Shown: piece by piece, positions 62,043 through 64,000 of the stretch
Numbering within the stretch: the stretch's first letter is position 1
Layout: every line of letters starts with the position of its first letter
NCBI RefSeq assembly: GCF_003625475.1
Contig: NZ_RAIQ01000004.1
Coordinates: 372,001-436,000, forward strand
Direction: 5' to 3'
Source: Butyrivibrio sp. X503
GTDB taxonomy: Bacteria; Bacillota; Clostridia; Lachnospirales; Lachnospiraceae
DNA: 64,000 nucleotides
Position numbers and translations under genes: made by a program
Notes under the pieces: generated by a model
The model's input: the letters and a program-made list of their open reading frames with translations, nothing else
Told to the model about the DNA's origin: nothing
Databases searched by the model: none

Positions 62043-64000
62043 CTATCCAAGCAGTTCGCGTAGCTGTTCTTTTGTAAGTGCCGCTGCTCCGAGCGTTCCT
62101 TCGTCAAGCAGCTCATCCGCAAGCTCTTTTTTCTTGTTCTGAAGATGGATGATCCTCTCCTCTATCGTATCTTGCATTATGAGCCTATATACCGTGACGA
62201 CGTTCTTCTGTCCGATGCGGTGCGCTCTGTCGGTTGCCTGATTCTCGACCGCAATATTCCACCAGTGATCGAAATGAATGACGATGTCCGCCGCGGTCAG
62301 ATTAAGTCCCGTTCCGCCCGCACGAAGCGAGATGCAGAACACCGGCGTATCGTCCTCCTGGAACGCATCAACAAGCCTTATTCTGTCCTCTTTCTTAGTT
62401 GCACCCGTCAAAAGATAATGCGCAATGCCCTCTTTCTTTAGAAGCTCCGTTATCCGCTCAAGCATTGTCGTAAACTGCGAGAAAAGAAGCACCTTGTGAC
62501 CGCCCTCAGCTGCGCTCTTTATCATCTCTATAAGGAGATCTGCTTTGGCGCTTCCGCCCTTGTAATTATCATAAATAAGCCCCGGATCGCAGCAGATCTG
62601 GCGAAGCCTTGTAAGCTCCGACAAGATAACGATCCTGTCCTTCTTAATATCCTCTTCGCTCCTATCATCAACCATAAGCTTAACCCGCTGCAGATGCGCT
62701 TTGTAGAGCTTTTCCTGCTCATCCGTCATTGACGCGTAAATGTTCTCCTCAAGCTTATCCGGCAGGTCTTTTAACACATCCTTCTTAAGCCTCCTTAACA
62801 CAAATGGCGCGATCATCTTCTTAAGTCTGTCTCTAGCCGCTTCATCTTTTTCCGAAACCAGAGGAAGCTCAATGCTATCATGGAAATGCTTATAAGTAAA
62901 AAGATATCCCGGCATGCAAAAGTCAAAAATGCTCCAAAGCTCGCTGAGCCTGTTCTCAATGGGTGTACCCGTAAGCGCAACCTTGAAAGAAGCACTTATG
63001 GATTTAACCGCCTTGGCGCCGAGCGTTCCCGGGTTCTTGATAAACTGCGCCTCGTCTATGATAATGCACTCAAAACCCTTGTATCTGTATAAGTCAATGT
63101 CTCTCCTCAGAAGATCATAGGATGTGATGACAACGTCAGTCTTCTCTTCTTCAAGCTCATCCAAGATCCTTACTCTGTCGGGCTTTATTCCGACCGCAAG
63201 CTCGCAGCTTAGCTCTCCCGTAAACCTCTCGATCTCATGCTTCCAGTTATAAACAAGAGATGCGGGGCATACGATGAGTGAGCACCTGTGCTTAGCACCT
63301 GCCTTACGATCGCTGTTTTTACCCGTCCCGGCTTCTGCTGCCGCCTCTTCTTTAAGACTTAGCAAAAGAGCCAGCACCTGCAGCGTCTTTCCAAGTCCCA
63401 TATCATCTGCAAGTATTCCGCCAAAGCCGTTATGTTTAAGCGCCTGAAGCCAGAGATAACCTGTCTTTTGGTAGTCTCTGAGAACGTCTTTAAGGCTATC
63501 CGGAACCTCATAGGTCTTTTCCCCGATTCCGGAAAGAGATTCGATGAGCTTCTTGAAATCTCTGCTCTTGCCGATTCCGATGTAGCATTCCGCATCGTCG
63601 CTATCGTAAGCTTCGTCTGCGCCGTCAAAGCCTGCGCTTTCTGTGCCAGTCCTTGTCAGAGAATCTATGAACAGCGCCCTGTACGTAGGAACCTTGGCGT
63701 AGCCTTTCGCGATATCTTTTTCAGAAAGACCAAGTCCGTCTTTTAAGGTAAAAAGAGTATCGAAATTGCCGCTCTTTAAGTCTATTATCTCGCCGCTTTT
63801 AAGCTTGTAATATCTCTTTTTCCTATCGTATTTAGTAAGGATCTGCGCAAGCTCTTCGCTTGAGATCTCATCTGATACCATGGAAAGCTCAAGAAGATCC
63901 GATACTACGGACACTCCAAGCTTAACCTTCGGCGCCGCCGTGATCCTGACTTTCTTCACATTATCGGATAAATAAACTTCCCCGAATGTGCATAGCCTGG
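62043..64000 (-). CDS. SNF2-family DNA helicase, 5' end beyond the window
   Basis: At least 650 residues visible. The frame stays open to the window edge through GEVYLSDN, so the GTG at 63959 is not a real start. Visible: part of the bacterial SNF2-associated region, then motor domain 1 (DYQKTGYLWLQAL, Walker A DDMGLGKT, SLIVCPASLVYNWKHEIERF, DEAQ in IIDEAQFIKN, LTGTPIENRLSELWSIFDF) and motor domain 2 (KVLLFSQFTTMLERI, LRAGGTGLNLTAAD, HWWNIAVENQATDRAHRIGQ). An ATP-driven double-strand DNA translocase of unknown role. Confidence 0.93.
   Translation of the reverse strand, partial: RLCTFGEVYLSDNVKKVRITAAPKVKLGVSVVSDLLELSMVSDEISSEELAQILTKYDRKKRYYKLKSGEIIDLKSGNFDTLFTLKDGLGLSEKDIAKGYAKVPTYRALFIDSLTRTGTESAGFDGADEAYDSDDAECYIGIGKSRDFKKLIESLSGIGEKTYEVPDSLKDVLRDYQKTGYLWLQALKHNGFGGILADDMGLGKTLQVLALLLSLKEEAAAEAGTGKNSDRKAGAKHRCSLIVCPASLVYNWKHEIERFTGELSCELAVGIKPDRVRILDELEEEKTDVVITSYDLLRRDIDLYRYKGFECIIIDEAQFIKNPGTLGAKAVKSISASFKVALTGTPIENRLSELWSIFDFCMPGYLFTYKHFHDSIELPLVSEKDEAARDRLKKMIAPFVLRRLKKDVLKDLPDKLEENIYASMTDEQEKLYKAHLQRVKLMVDDRSEEDIKKDRIVILSELTRLRQICCDPGLIYDNYKGGSAKADLLIEMIKSAAEGGHKVLLFSQFTTMLERITELLKKEGIAHYLLTGATKKEDRIRLVDAFQEDDTPVFCISLRAGGTGLNLTAADIVIHFDHWWNIAVENQATDRAHRIGQKNVVTVYRLIMQDTIEERIIHLQNKKKELADELLDEGTLGAAALTKEQLRELLG

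Noticed and set aside
1-64000. CRISPR arrays, insertion sequences, prophage
   Set aside because: No spaced direct repeats of 25-40 bp, no transposase or integrase frames and no phage structural genes were seen.

Overview
The window looks like chromosomal DNA of a low-to-moderate GC, Gram-positive anaerobe of the Lachnospiraceae, most likely Butyrivibrio or Pseudobutyrivibrio. This is inferred from gene content: GH36 and two GH3 glycosidases, one with reversed domain order; AraA with a GntR/LacI-type AraR; LytTR-DUF3021 and DUF2975-XRE pairs; DUF3737; several c-di-GMP proteins; and GGAGG-type ribosome binding sites. Almost all genes are on the minus strand. I saw no tRNA, rRNA, CRISPR array, insertion sequence or prophage.

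Layout. 0-4 kb: a helically phased decamer repeat next to a leftward -10, a lipoprotein, then an alpha-galactosidase/PPOX/methyltransferase operon. 4-12 kb: LysR, an Old-Yellow-Enzyme family oxidoreductase, an AEC transporter, small housekeeping and membrane genes, two aldo/keto reductases. 12-19.5 kb: araA, a 500-bp regulatory gap with an AraR-type operator, araR, and an ECF sigma/ABC exporter module running into araR. 19.5-28.5 kb: DUF2975-XRE, an FMN dehydrogenase, a second ECF sigma/anti-sigma pair, LytTR-DUF3021, small membrane proteins and a repeat lipoprotein, a cytidylate-kinase-like protein, and a polar amino-acid ABC importer. 28.6-32 kb: DUF3737-patatin-ABC-F operon. 32-39.3 kb: a c-di-GMP region (an EAL protein, an intact GGDEF protein, a degenerate GGDEF-EAL protein and two unknown proteins). 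39.4-46 kb: leuS, flavodoxin, small genes, decayed thioesterase and AraC remnants, a DHH phosphoesterase. 46-53.3 kb: two large paralogous TIR-transmembrane-beta-propeller proteins, divergent around nth. 53.3-64 kb: GtrA-like protein, two GH3 enzymes, a LytTR two-component system and a truncated-by-window SNF2 helicase.

The signals most worth following are: (1) two copies of a structured intergenic element, about 130-145 nt, at 41876-42002 (+) and 45807-45951 (-), with compensatory base changes, conserved CUUG/GNRA-type loops and a tandem G-A internal loop; (2) the TIR-propeller pair, with conserved TIR and C-terminal ends but diverged propellers; (3) two intergenic arrays of RCATGY motifs 48 kb apart that share a 37-nt block with identical spacing; (4) a small protein carrying a FliM/FliY-like N-terminal motif. 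All family assignments come from reading the sequence; no database search was run.
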